Both the position numbers and the translations under genes were made by a program. Source: an uncultured Collinsella sp. (GTDB lineage Bacteria; Actinomycetota; Coriobacteriia; Coriobacteriales; Coriobacteriaceae). Taken from it: a DNA stretch of 41,898 nt. Where the stretch lies: the NCBI GenBank assembly GCA_900541205.1, contig UQIV01000023.1, positions 1-41,898 of the forward strand. The letters run 5' to 3'. Positions within the stretch are counted from its first letter, which is position 1, and each line of letters starts with the position of its first letter. Positions 1 through 7,862 of the stretch are shown here, piece by piece. The notes under the pieces were generated by a model, which was not told the origin of the DNA, ran no database searches, and saw only the letters and a list, made by a program, of their open reading frames with translations.

Positions 1-10
1 CCGTTTGTCT

Positions 11-68
11 CCACCCGCGTAGCGGGTGGTTTAAAGCTGGCCGCTGCGCGGCCAGCAGACTAAAGTCT
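11..68. repeat. Two tight hairpins plus a short palindrome at the left edge
   Basis: Two perfect short-loop hairpins stand side by side: CCACCCGC-GTA-GCGGGTGG (11-29) and GCTGGCCGC-TGC-GCGGCCAGC (36-56), joined by TTTAAA, followed by the palindrome AGACTAAAGTCT (57-68). No gene overlaps them. Paired subterminal hairpins are known at ends of IS200/IS605-type elements and in REP sequences, but the window starts here, so the origin cannot be decided. Confidence 0.55.
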
Positions 69-78
69 TGAATACAAT

Positions 79-117
79 AAAGCGCGGAGTCGCCATGCGG
101 CCCCGCGCTTTTCTTTT
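79..117 (+). terminator. Rho-independent terminator of a gene left of the window
   Basis: The stem AAAGCGCGG (79-87) pairs with CCGCGCTTT (103-111) and runs into TTTTCTTTT. It probably ends transcription entering from the left, so the surface-protein gene that follows should have its own promoter somewhere in 118-246; no convincing promoter was picked out there. Confidence 0.65.
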
Positions 118-256
118 AGCGCCGGTCCCTGCGCCGGCGTGCGGCCTATTTCTCCCCCATTTTGGCCATTTTGCCCTCCAAACGGCACTACCGCCGGCAA
201 CATCCAGCAGATACGCTGAATCTAGTCGTATAGGCCCTATGAGAACGGGAGCAACC

Positions 257-2041
257 ATGGCAGCCTTGTTCACGACCCCCAAACGCAATGACACTACCGC
301 CGGAACCCATGTTGCCGAACCCGACGTTCGCCGTCGCATAGGACTCGCGCACGGCAGCTGGCGCCGCGTGACGCGCCGCATCGTCGCGGGCGCCGTGTGC
401 GCGCTCACGGTGAGCTCGCTGCTCATGCCGAGCGTCTCGCTCGCAGCGGAATGGGTCAAGGTCGGCGGCAACAAGTACAACACCGCGGCGAGCGACGAGG
501 CCGGTACCTGGTCGTGGGACGGCGCCGACGACTTGAAGCTCAACAACTATAACGGCGGCGAGATCCAGGCCGCAGGCAAGCTCAACGTGAATTACTCGGG
601 AACCAACATCGTCACTGCCGAATGGATCGAAAGCATCAACGTTTCTCATGGCACTAACGAGAATGCCGAGCTCAATATCCAAGGCGACGAGGGCGGCACG
701 CTTAGCGTGACATCTACTGAGGACGCTATCCTCTCCACGGGTAATATCAACATCGACGGAGCCGGATCCGTCAACGCCACGAGCACTGGGTTTGATGCCA
801 TCAATGCCGGAGGTGATCTCGCTATCAAAGGTTCGGGCAACGTCAACGCCACGGGTGCATCGGATGGCATCAGGGCAAACGGCAATATCACGATTGACGA
901 CAGCGGAGCCGTCACCGCCAGGGCTACCAAGGACAAGGGTATTGGAGCCGACAAGAACCTCACCATCAAGGGTGGCGGGGCGGTCGAGGCAAGCTCAGCC
1001 GATGGTGAGGCCCTTTGGAGCGGCGGCAATATCAACATCTCGGACGGCAGCCAGGTCAAGGCAAGCTCCGAGAAAGACGCTGCCGTCGAGGCCAAGGGCA
1101 GCCTCGCAGCCACAAACGCCTCCCTCAACGTAAACGGTGTTGAATATGGCGTCTATGCCCACAAGGGCATCACCCTCGATCATGCAAACGTGACGGTCCG
1201 TGCAAGTAAAGGCAGATACGGTGGCGCCAACGCCCTCTTCACCTACCAGGACGACATCGTCGTCAAGAACGGCTCCACCGTGGACGCGTTTGCGGAAGGC
1301 GAGGTTTCGGCTGCATTCTCCACCAGAAACGATCGACCCAACGAGAAGGGCGGCCACATCTACATCAGCGACTCCGTTGTCAAGGCCATAGCCCGCTATG
1401 TCGAGAACGGCGACGGCCCCATCCCCTACAGCGAAAACCAAGATGGCGAGACGAGGCGCGAACCCCAAGGCGAGAACATCGGCATCATCGCCCAGACCAG
1501 CGAGGGCGTCACACCCGCAGTCATCTCGATCATCCGCAGCAAGGTAACGGCCGAAGGAGATACAGCGGCAATCTTTGCCCGTGCCATGAGCGCTGACGGC
1601 AAGACAATCGGCACCATCAAGATTGAGAACGCCGCCATCCAGACGCCCGAAGGCGGCAAGGTCATTGACTATCGCAAGCTCCGTGACGGCATCTACGAGG
1701 CAGGCCAAGCCATCGGCACGGGCGACGCCACGGTCGACTCCCTCTATATCAAAGCAGTCGCCAAAAGTACGACCATCGCACCTCCCGAGGTAGCCAAGCC
1801 GGAAGACCCCAAGCCCGACGAGACCAAGCCCGCAGAAAGCAAGCCCGCGGAGTCCAAGCAGAGCCCCAAGCCTGAGGGCTCAAAGCCGACCAAGGCCGTT
1901 GCGGCTTCAACCACGAAATCCAAGACTACCGGCAAGCTCGCGGCAACCGGCGACGCCTCGGGTGCGGCCATCGTGGCAACCGTCCTTGCAGGAACAGCCG
2001 CTATCGCCGCAGGCACCATGGCGAGCCGTAAGCGTTCTTAG
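257..2041 (+). CDS. Sortase-anchored surface protein with beta-helix-like repeats (LAATG anchor)
   Basis: Predicted exported, wall-attached protein of 594 aa. The start at 257 is chosen because GGGAG (247-251) sits 5 nt upstream; the open frame extends further left without such a site. A twin-arginine-rich N-region (residues about 28-40) and a hydrophobic stretch ending near SVSLAA form a signal peptide about 65 residues in. Residues about 90-330 hold glycine/asparagine-rich repeats of roughly 20-22 residues (for example GNINIDGAGSVNATS, GDLAIKGSGNVNATG, GNITIDDSGAVTARA), typical of right-handed beta-helix carbohydrate-binding proteins. A Lys-Pro-Glu-rich spacer precedes LAATGD, a hydrophobic helix and a terminal RKRS, the order of a sortase cell-wall sorting signal; LAxTG motifs are known substrates of class E sortases in actinobacteria. 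No sortase gene is present here. The ligand is unknown; adhesin or glycan binder is an inference. Confidence 0.8.
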   Translation: MAALFTTPKRNDTTAGTHVAEPDVRRRIGLAHGSWRRVTRRIVAGAVCALTVSSLLMPSVSLAAEWVKVGGNKYNTAASDEAGTWSWDGADDLKLNNYNGGEIQAAGKLNVNYSGTNIVTAEWIESINVSHGTNENAELNIQGDEGGTLSVTSTEDAILSTGNINIDGAGSVNATSTGFDAINAGGDLAIKGSGNVNATGASDGIRANGNITIDDSGAVTARATKDKGIGADKNLTIKGGGAVEASSADGEALWSGGNINISDGSQVKASSEKDAAVEAKGSLAATNASLNVNGVEYGVYAHKGITLDHANVTVRASKGRYGGANALFTYQDDIVVKNGSTVDAFAEGEVSAAFSTRNDRPNEKGGHIYISDSVVKAIARYVENGDGPIPYSENQDGETRREPQGENIGIIAQTSEGVTPAVISIIRSKVTAEGDTAAIFARAMSADGKTIGTIKIENAAIQTPEGGKVIDYRKLRDGIYEAGQAIGTGDATVDSLYIKAVAKSTTIAPPEVAKPEDPKPDETKPAESKPAESKQSPKPEGSKPTKAVAASTTKSKTTGKLAATGDASGAAIVATVLAGTAAIAAGTMASRKRS

Positions 2042-2098
2042 ACGCCTCTGCGCACATGGCAGCTCCCGCGAAGGCCCCGAGCCCCAGCACCGTTTAAC

Positions 2099-2136
2099 AA
2101 CGCCACCGCCGAGCTCCCCTCCGGCGGTGGCGTTTT
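2099..2136 (+). terminator. Terminator after the surface-protein gene
   Basis: AACGCCACCGCCG pairs with CGGCGGTGGCGTT over an 11-nt loop and ends in TTTT (2133-2136). It lies 58 bp after the surface-protein stop and isolates that gene from the esterase gene. Confidence 0.85.
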
Positions 2137-2248
2137 CCATATGCGTCCGCAGGGGATGCACGAGATTGTCTTTGGTCTAGCCCAACCGGCATACGCTGGC
2201 GTGCGACAATTGGGGCTGCCGATATCACAACACTGAGAGAAGCCCGTC

Positions 2249-2914
2249 ATGGAAGCGCATCAAAAGCAGATAACCGTTTATTCGAATCATACGGAAAGCG
2301 CGCCTGTCATCTACCTTCCTGTGGTCGTGGGCGACGGCAGCGAGGTTTATAAGTGTTGTCGAGAGCTCGACTGTCCGCCATTCGCCCTCGTCACCATTAG
2401 CGGGCTCGATTGGAATCGCGAGCTGAGCCCCTGGGCATGCGACGGAACCGTACGCGATGCCGAGCCTTTCGGCGGCCAAGCTGCCGGTTTTCTTGATGAG
2501 CTGCTGAATCAGATAATCCCCCAGGTCGAGTCGTCGCTTCCTCAGCCGCCCACCTGGCGCGGCATTGCCGGCTACTCGCTGGCAGGCCTCTTTTCGCTTT
2601 GGGCTCTCTGGCAAACCGATGTCTTTGGCCGCGCGGCGAGCGCATCGGGGTCGCTGTGGTTTCCCGACTTTGTCGACCGTGCCAGCACGACCCCTTTTGC
2701 CGGCAGCCCGCAAGCCGTCTATCTGTCACTCGGCAAAAAGGAAACCAAGACGCCCAACCGCATGATGAGGCACGTACTCGACGACACACGCGCGATGGAA
2801 GCGTTGCTCATCGAGCGCGGCATTCCAACAACGATGGAGCTCAACCCCGGCAATCACTTTGCCCAAACTGACTTGCGCATGGCCCGCGGCATCCACTGGA
2901 TACTGACGCATTAA
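2249..2914 (+). CDS. Alpha/beta-hydrolase esterase (IroE/Fes-like family)
   Basis: Cytoplasmic hydrolase of 221 aa with no signal peptide. The nucleophile elbow GYSLAG places the catalytic serine at residue 110, and GNHF near residue 204 supplies the likely catalytic histidine. The spacing and the phrase GYSLAGLFSLWAL match the putative esterase family that includes enterobactin esterase-like proteins (COG2819 type). The substrate cannot be read from the sequence; no siderophore genes are nearby, so a siderophore role is not supported. The gene stands alone between two terminators. The start at 2249 is preceded by GAGAGAAG. Confidence 0.75.
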   Translation: MEAHQKQITVYSNHTESAPVIYLPVVVGDGSEVYKCCRELDCPPFALVTISGLDWNRELSPWACDGTVRDAEPFGGQAAGFLDELLNQIIPQVESSLPQPPTWRGIAGYSLAGLFSLWALWQTDVFGRAASASGSLWFPDFVDRASTTPFAGSPQAVYLSLGKKETKTPNRMMRHVLDDTRAMEALLIERGIPTTMELNPGNHFAQTDLRMARGIHWILTH

Positions 2915-2916
2915 AA

Positions 2917-2950
2917 ATGGTGCCCACGCGCATATACGCATGGGCACCAT
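2917..2950. terminator. Bidirectional terminator between esterase and permease
   Basis: The perfect 10-bp stem ATGGTGCCCA / TGGGCACCAT spans a 14-nt loop. On the minus strand it is followed by TTTTTAA and on the plus strand by ATCTTGTTTT, so it can serve both converging genes; the minus-strand U-tract is the better one. Confidence 0.8.
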
Positions 2951-2975
2951 ATCTTGTTTTAGCTGAACGCAGCTG

Positions 2976-4310
2976 CTACTCAGCAGCCTCCTCAAGCTCG
3001 GAGACATCAAACTCAAAGTCGTTACCCGGCAGAATCGCGTTGAGCACGATACCCACCAGCGAGCCAACGGCAAGGCCGGAAAGCGAAATCGTCACGCTGC
3101 CCAGCTCCAGCACGATGGCACCGGCGGTGCTGTACGCAATGCCGAGCGAAAGCACGAGTACCAGAGCGGCCACCAGCACGTTGTGGTTGTTCTGGAAATC
3201 GACCTGGTTTTCGATAAGGTTGCGAACGCCCACGGCACTGATCATGCCATAGAGCACGAGCGACACGCCGCCGATTACACACGCCGGCATGGCGGCGATC
3301 ACGGCAGCGAACTTGGGGCAGAACGAAAGCACGATGGCACAGCACGCGGCAATGCGAATCACGCGCGGGTCGAACACGCGCGTCAGGGCAAGCACGCCGG
3401 TGTTCTCGCCATACGTCGTATTGGCAGGAGCGCCAAAGAGCGATGCCAAGATGGTCGCCAGGCCATCGCCGAGCAGGGTACGGTGCAGACCGGGATCGGC
3501 AATGTAATTGCGTTCGCAGGTAGAGCCAATGGCGGAGATATCGCCAATATGCTCGATCATGGTCACAAAGGCCAGCGGCATGATGGTGATGATGGCCGTT
3601 GTGGCAAGACCGCTATCGAACTGCGGCCCAAAGAGCGCAAACACGGTGTTATCCCACACGATGGGCAAACCAACCCAAGGAGCGGCTGCGACGCCAGAAA
3701 AGTCGACCTCGCCCAGCGCAGCCGCAACGGCATAGCTCACCACAACGCCCAGCAGAATCGGCACGATCTTGACCATGCCGCGGCCCCAGATGTTGCAGAT
3801 GATGATCACGGCCACGGCGACAACGGCAACAAACCAGTTGGTCTGGCAGTTGGCAATGGCGGAGCTTGCCAGGATCAGACCGATGGAAATGACGATAGGG
3901 CCCGTCACTACCGGCGGGAAGAAGCGCATGACGCGCTTGGCGCCAAAGGCGCGGAAGAGTGCCGCAAGTACCGGATAGAGTAGACCGGCGCAGGCAACGC
4001 CCAGGCAGGCGTAAGGCAAAAGCTCGGACTCGCCGTTGGGCGCGATGGAGGCATAACCGGCAATAAAGGCAAACGATGAGCCTAAGAATGCCGGTACCTT
4101 ACCGCGCGACAGGAAGTGGAACAGCAGCGTGCCCAAGCCGGCAAACAAAAGCGTTGCCGAAACCGAGAGACCGGTGAGCACGGGCACGAGCACCGTGGCT
4201 CCGAACATCGCAAACATGTGTTGCAAACCCAACACAAACATGCGCGGGCGGCCGAGCGACGATGCGTCGTAGATGGCATCGGTGACGGCGGGCGTCGAAG
4301 ACTGGGACAT
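2976..4310 (-). CDS. uraA: Uracil/xanthine permease, NCS2 family
   Basis: Integral membrane nucleobase importer of 444 aa with about 14 hydrophobic segments. The NCS2 signature is visible as NTTYGENTGVLALTR, the UraA/RutG-type form, which favours uracil over xanthine. The N-terminal GLQHMFAMFGATVLVP motif is the usual start of UraA proteins. The start at 4310 is taken because AAAGGA lies 7-10 nt upstream and the MSQSS start fits family length (420-450 aa); the frame is open further upstream but without homology. The gene stands alone, 122 bp downstream of the metE-like gene on the same strand. No purine or PyrR leader element was recognised in the gap. Confidence 0.88.
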   Translation of the reverse strand: MSQSSTPAVTDAIYDASSLGRPRMFVLGLQHMFAMFGATVLVPVLTGLSVSATLLFAGLGTLLFHFLSRGKVPAFLGSSFAFIAGYASIAPNGESELLPYACLGVACAGLLYPVLAALFRAFGAKRVMRFFPPVVTGPIVISIGLILASSAIANCQTNWFVAVVAVAVIIICNIWGRGMVKIVPILLGVVVSYAVAAALGEVDFSGVAAAPWVGLPIVWDNTVFALFGPQFDSGLATTAIITIMPLAFVTMIEHIGDISAIGSTCERNYIADPGLHRTLLGDGLATILASLFGAPANTTYGENTGVLALTRVFDPRVIRIAACCAIVLSFCPKFAAVIAAMPACVIGGVSLVLYGMISAVGVRNLIENQVDFQNNHNVLVAALVLVLSLGIAYSTAGAIVLELGSVTISLSGLAVGSLVGIVLNAILPGNDFEFDVSELEEAAE

Positions 4311-4432
4311 GGATGTCCTTTCGAATGGAAGGGCAATCGGGCATATCGGATAACCTGCCCGAACGATACAATCCGAACCATTGTACGCGATACGCCATGT
4401 CTCGCACGCGCCGTCACCTGCGAACGTTACCG

Positions 4433-5566
4433 CTATTTCCAAACGCGCTCGGCAACGCGCTTGACCAGCGCGATCTTTGCCCATTGCTCGTCCTCGGTCA
4501 GTTTGTTGCCAATCTCGCAGCTGGCAAAGCCGCACTGGGGCGACAGGTACAGGTTCTCGAGCGGCACATACTTTGCGGCCTCTTGGATACGTTCGACGAT
4601 AACGTCCTCGTCCTCAAGCTCAGCCGCCTTGGTGGTCACCAGGCCCAGCACGACCTTCTTGCCGGGAGCAACGTACTTAAGCGGCTCAAAGCCACCGGCG
4701 CGTGGCGTATCGAACTCAAGGTAGAACGCGTCGACGTTCTCATGTGCGAACAGGTACGGCGCAATGGGATCGTAACCACCCTCGAAGGCATACGTGGAGT
4801 GATAGTTGCCGCGGCACACATGCGTGTTGATAACCAGATCGTCGGGCTTGCCCGCGATGGCAGCATTGTTGAGCGCCACGCCCAGCTCGCTCACCTTTTG
4901 CAGGTCAACCGGGCTCATGCCAGTCTTGGACACAAAGTCGGTATCGCAATAGATACCCCAGGTGCAATCATCAAATTGGATGTTGCGGCAGCCCGCGGCA
5001 TACAGGTCGGCGATCACCGTGCGATAAGCGGCTGCAATGGCGTCGGCAAGTTCCTCATCGGTCTTGTAGACGGCGCGCAGACTCTCCTGCTGTCCATCGC
5101 AGCGGTCGAGCGTAACCTCCGAGAACGTCTGGATCGGCGCCGGAATGGTTTGACGCGCGACCTGGCCCTCCCCCTCAAGCGCCTTGACAAACTTAAAATG
5201 CTCGACGAACGGGTGGTTCTCGCCGCTAATGGGACCGGTAACCACGGCGGTGTCGGCCGTCGTCTCCTCGTCATGGAACATATAACCCGTGCGTGAGGTG
5301 CGGCGCTCAATGCCGTTAAGGCCCCACATAAAATCGAGGTGCCAGTAGCTGCGGCGGAACTCGCCATCGGTGATCACCTGCAGGCCGGCGGCCTTCTGCT
5401 TGGCCACTAAGTCGCGGATGGCCTCGTCCTCGACGGCCTTAAGGCCGGAAGCGTCGAGTTTACCCGCGACATAGGCGGCACGGGCATCCTTTACAGCCTG
5501 CGGACGAAGAAAACTGCCGACGATATCGGCACGAAACGGCGCGTTCGGTTGAATCGAAGTGCTCAT
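4433..5566 (-). CDS. Cobalamin-independent methionine synthase-like protein (MetE C-terminal domain type)
   Basis: A 377-aa protein corresponding to the catalytic C-terminal half of MetE (full MetE is about 750 aa), like Bacillus YxjG/YxjH. The zinc ligands are conserved: His and Cys in NTHVCRGNYH, Glu in FYLEFD and Cys in SPQCGFAS. The family transfers a methyl group to a thiol, usually homocysteine; the methyl donor of these short forms is not settled. The start at 5566 follows AAAGGGAG; an in-frame ATG six codons earlier would place that ribosome binding site inside the gene. Upstream, 5607-5675 contains two palindromes, and a LysR gene sits just beyond, so control by that regulator is likely. 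Confidence 0.82.
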   Translation of the reverse strand: MSTSIQPNAPFRADIVGSFLRPQAVKDARAAYVAGKLDASGLKAVEDEAIRDLVAKQKAAGLQVITDGEFRRSYWHLDFMWGLNGIERRTSRTGYMFHDEETTADTAVVTGPISGENHPFVEHFKFVKALEGEGQVARQTIPAPIQTFSEVTLDRCDGQQESLRAVYKTDEELADAIAAAYRTVIADLYAAGCRNIQFDDCTWGIYCDTDFVSKTGMSPVDLQKVSELGVALNNAAIAGKPDDLVINTHVCRGNYHSTYAFEGGYDPIAPYLFAHENVDAFYLEFDTPRAGGFEPLKYVAPGKKVVLGLVTTKAAELEDEDVIVERIQEAAKYVPLENLYLSPQCGFASCEIGNKLTEDEQWAKIALVKRVAERVWK

Positions 5567-5606
5567 AGATATCTCCCTTTGCATTGGTTGCTTTACTGGG
5601 ACAGAG

Positions 5607-5675
5607 TATGAGCGCTCATATGGTCATCGTAAAATATACGTTTATAACAGTTTGATATAGATGCTTCCTATATCA
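5607..5675 (-). promoter_or_regulatory. Candidate LysR-type operator region upstream of the metE-like gene
   Basis: Two dyads lie in the 155-bp gap between the LysR gene and the metE-like gene. The distal one, TGATATAG-N7-CTATATCA (5653-5675), contains the T-N11-A geometry of LysR-family sites. The proximal one, TATGAGCGCTCATA (5607-5620), is a perfect 14-bp palindrome about 40 bp before the start codon. The AT-rich stretch between them is the likely promoter. Assignment to the adjacent regulator is inference. Confidence 0.5.
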
Positions 5676-5721
5676 GTCTGGACTGTCATAAAGAGACTTG
5701 AACCGTGCGGAGCACAGCAGC

Positions 5722-6618
5722 CTAGATATGCTGACGAATCGCGTCGATATAGGCCCGACCGTAGCGCGTGAGCGTCGTGTTCTTGCGCGTGATGATGCCA
5801 ATCTCCATGTACTCGTCCACGTCGAGCGGAATCGAGATAATGCCGGGGCCGTTGAGCTCATGGCTGATCACGCCCGAGCATACCGTGTAGCCGTTGAGGC
5901 CCATGGCCAAATTGAACAACGTCGCACGGTCGCGCACGCGGATATTTTTGCGACGCTCGAACGTCGAGGTCAGCTCCTCGGAATAGTAAAACGAGTTGTA
6001 GCTGCCCTGCTCGTAGGACAGGAACGGGTAGTCTTCCAGATCCTCGAGCGTCACGCTGGAGCGGCCCGCCAGCGGATGGTCGGCGCAGACGAAGACATGC
6101 GGCGTGGCGCAGAAGAGCCCTTCGAACACGAGCTCGTTGGCGGCAAGCATGCGCTCGATGACCTCGCGATTGTGCTCCGACAGATACAGGATGCCGAGTT
6201 CGCTTTTCATATGCGCGACATCCTCGATAATTTCGTGGGTCTGCTCCTCGCGCAGGGTAAAGTCGTAGCGCGCGGCATCGAACTCGCGGATTACATCGAC
6301 AAACGCATTAACGGCAAAGGAATAATGCTGGCAGCTCACACTAAAGTGCGGCACCTGCTCGGACGTACCTTTGTACTTGCCCTCGAGCAGGTCGGCCTGG
6401 TCGAGCACCTGGCGCGCGTACCCCAAGAAGGTCTCGCCTTCCTCGGACACAATGACACCCTTGTTGGTGCGCTCAAAGATATGCACACCCATCTCGTTTT
6501 CGAGATCGCGGATCGACGCGGTAATCGAAGGCTGCGACACAAAGAGCCGGCGCGAGGCCTCGGTGATGCTGCCGCATTCGGCAACTTTGACGACATATCT
6601 GAGTTGCTGGAGCTTCAT
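5722..6618 (-). CDS. LysR-family transcriptional regulator
   Basis: A 298-aa DNA-binding regulator. The N-terminal winged helix-turn-helix is clear (LQQLRYVVKVAECGSITEAS, then RRLFVSQPSITASIRDLE at about 20-38), followed by the LysR effector-binding domain to the end. AGGGAGA precedes the ATG at 6618. It starts only 10 bp after the HAD phosphatase stop, so the two are probably co-transcribed, and the metE-like gene follows on the same strand after a gap with dyad symmetry. A role in sulfur-amino-acid control (CysB/MetR-like) fits the neighbourhood but is not proven by the sequence. Confidence 0.88.
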   Translation of the reverse strand: MKLQQLRYVVKVAECGSITEASRRLFVSQPSITASIRDLENEMGVHIFERTNKGVIVSEEGETFLGYARQVLDQADLLEGKYKGTSEQVPHFSVSCQHYSFAVNAFVDVIREFDAARYDFTLREEQTHEIIEDVAHMKSELGILYLSEHNREVIERMLAANELVFEGLFCATPHVFVCADHPLAGRSSVTLEDLEDYPFLSYEQGSYNSFYYSEELTSTFERRKNIRVRDRATLFNLAMGLNGYTVCSGVISHELNGPGIISIPLDVDEYMEIGIITRKNTTLTRYGRAYIDAIRQHI

Positions 6619-6628
6619 GGCTTTCTCC

Positions 6629-7537
6629 CTAGACGTTTGTGACGTCGAAACCCGCCGTGTCCATTTGGCTCATAAACGACGGCATCTCCCCCGTCGCGGC
6701 GCAGGCGGCAATCTGATGCAGAGCCCCGGCAACCGCATCATCTGCCGCAGCGCCGATATGCCAGCGTGCGGCAGCCGTGACGGCCTCGTTGGCATTGGCG
6801 ACTGCAACGGAGTTGGGAACGGCATCGATCATGGGCAAATCGTTATCGGAATCGCCGAATACGGCCACCTCGTCGGGCGTCAGGCCCAAAGCACGCGCCA
6901 GCTCCAGCGCGGCGCAGCCCTTGTCCCAGCCGGTCGGAAGAACGTCGAACAGGCGCACGCGGTTGTTGGGAAACACAAGCGAGAGTTCCGGCACCTCAGC
7001 GGCAACGCGCTCGCGTAGCTCCGCGAGCCCCTCGCGCGAACGGGCACTCCAGATATTCGCCTTAAACATCGGCGCGTCATCGACGACGGGACGACATGGG
7101 GCCTCTTCGCCTTTGAGCCACGCGTTGCCGCCCGACCCCATGGCGCGACGAACGCGCTCGGGGTCACTCGTCACGCAATAGGCATCGTTGCCCCAAAAGT
7201 CATCGCCCAGGCTGTAGACTTTTAGAAATGTATCGTCGGTCTCTTGCTCCAGATAGTCGGCCAAGCGCATCAGAGCATCGTTGTCGATTGCGCGCGAGGC
7301 GACTACTTCGCCGTCGACAAACATCACCTGACCGTTACAGAACGCGCCAGTCGAAAAACACTCGGAACGGTTTTTGAACATCCAGCCCATCGCGGACGGC
7401 TGACGACCTGAAACCGGGCCAAAGTGCAGACCCGCCGCCTGCATGGCATGAATACCCTCAATGGCGTAGTCGCTGGCGCCGTCATGCCCGGCTGGAATCA
7501 GTGTATCGTCCATATCGGTCAGCACAAGTTTGATCAT
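6629..7537 (-). CDS. HAD-superfamily phosphatase, Cof type (subclass IIB)
   Basis: A cytoplasmic 302-aa phosphatase. DMDDT at residues 8-12 gives the aspartate nucleophile (D8) and the general acid (D10). The C-terminal VFGDSDNDLPMI is the metal-binding motif IV of Cof-type HAD enzymes, and an alpha/beta cap lies between them. Such enzymes dephosphorylate sugar phosphates, nucleotides or vitamin intermediates; the substrate cannot be named. GAGGGGA precedes the start at 7537. It is the first gene of a likely two-gene unit with the LysR gene. Confidence 0.85.
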   Translation of the reverse strand: MIKLVLTDMDDTLIPAGHDGASDYAIEGIHAMQAAGLHFGPVSGRQPSAMGWMFKNRSECFSTGAFCNGQVMFVDGEVVASRAIDNDALMRLADYLEQETDDTFLKVYSLGDDFWGNDAYCVTSDPERVRRAMGSGGNAWLKGEEAPCRPVVDDAPMFKANIWSARSREGLAELRERVAAEVPELSLVFPNNRVRLFDVLPTGWDKGCAALELARALGLTPDEVAVFGDSDNDLPMIDAVPNSVAVANANEAVTAAARWHIGAAADDAVAGALHQIAACAATGEMPSFMSQMDTAGFDVTNV

Positions 7538-7577
7538 AAGGTCCCCTCGGTCATTCTTAATCCCATCTATTGTACCG

Positions 7578-7679
7578 ACCTGCCAAAAAGGGACAGGTTT
7601 ATTTCGGCAGGTTTCATCTGGGAAAACGCAAAGTCCCAGTTGTTACCTGCCAAAATAAACCTGTCCCTTTTTGGCAGGT
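7578..7679. repeat. 102-bp long hairpin built of two inverted 35-bp repeats
   Basis: The 35-bp left arm (7578-7612) and right arm (7645-7679) are reverse complements with one difference. Each arm itself begins with ACCTGCC and ends with GGCAGGT, and carries the core AAAAAGGGACAGGTTTATTT. The 32-bp loop contains a further small inverted repeat, CTGGGA / TCCCAG. A 35-bp single copy of the same unit lies at 27024-27058. It sits between the HAD gene start and the thiamin riboswitch. Confidence 0.9.
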
Positions 7680-7703
7680 GCGCTAGTATAGGGAACAACA
7701 GAT

Positions 7704-7800
7704 TCGATGCGGGAGTGCCGGCGGTGCAAACCACAAGGCTGAGAGGGCAATGGGCCCAATCCTTTGAACCTGTCAGTTAATGCTGGCGTAGGGAGCATGC
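7704..7800 (+). ncRNA. TPP riboswitch (THI element)
   Basis: The conserved blocks of the thiamin pyrophosphate aptamer are present in order: GGGAGTGCCGG near 7711, CTGAGAGGG (7739-7747), CCTTTGAACCTG (7761-7772), and GTTAATGCTGGCGTAGGGA (7776-7794). The outer strands around GATGC and GCATGC close the P1 helix. It lies directly ahead of the thiM-thiE operon. Ligand-bound aptamer should favour the terminator just downstream. Confidence 0.95.
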
Positions 7801-7809
7801 CGCCTTTAC

Positions 7810-7841
7810 AGGGGCGCTGTCTATGCACAGCGCCCCTTTTC
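7810..7841 (+). terminator. Riboswitch-controlled terminator before thiM
   Basis: AGGGGCGCTGT pairs with ACAGCGCCCCT over a six-base loop and ends in TTTTC. It lies between the TPP aptamer and the thiM ribosome binding site (AAGGAGG, 7848-7854), the expected expression platform for transcription termination when thiamin pyrophosphate is plentiful. Confidence 0.88.
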
Positions 7842-7862
7842 TATGCCAAGGAGGCATGTGCA

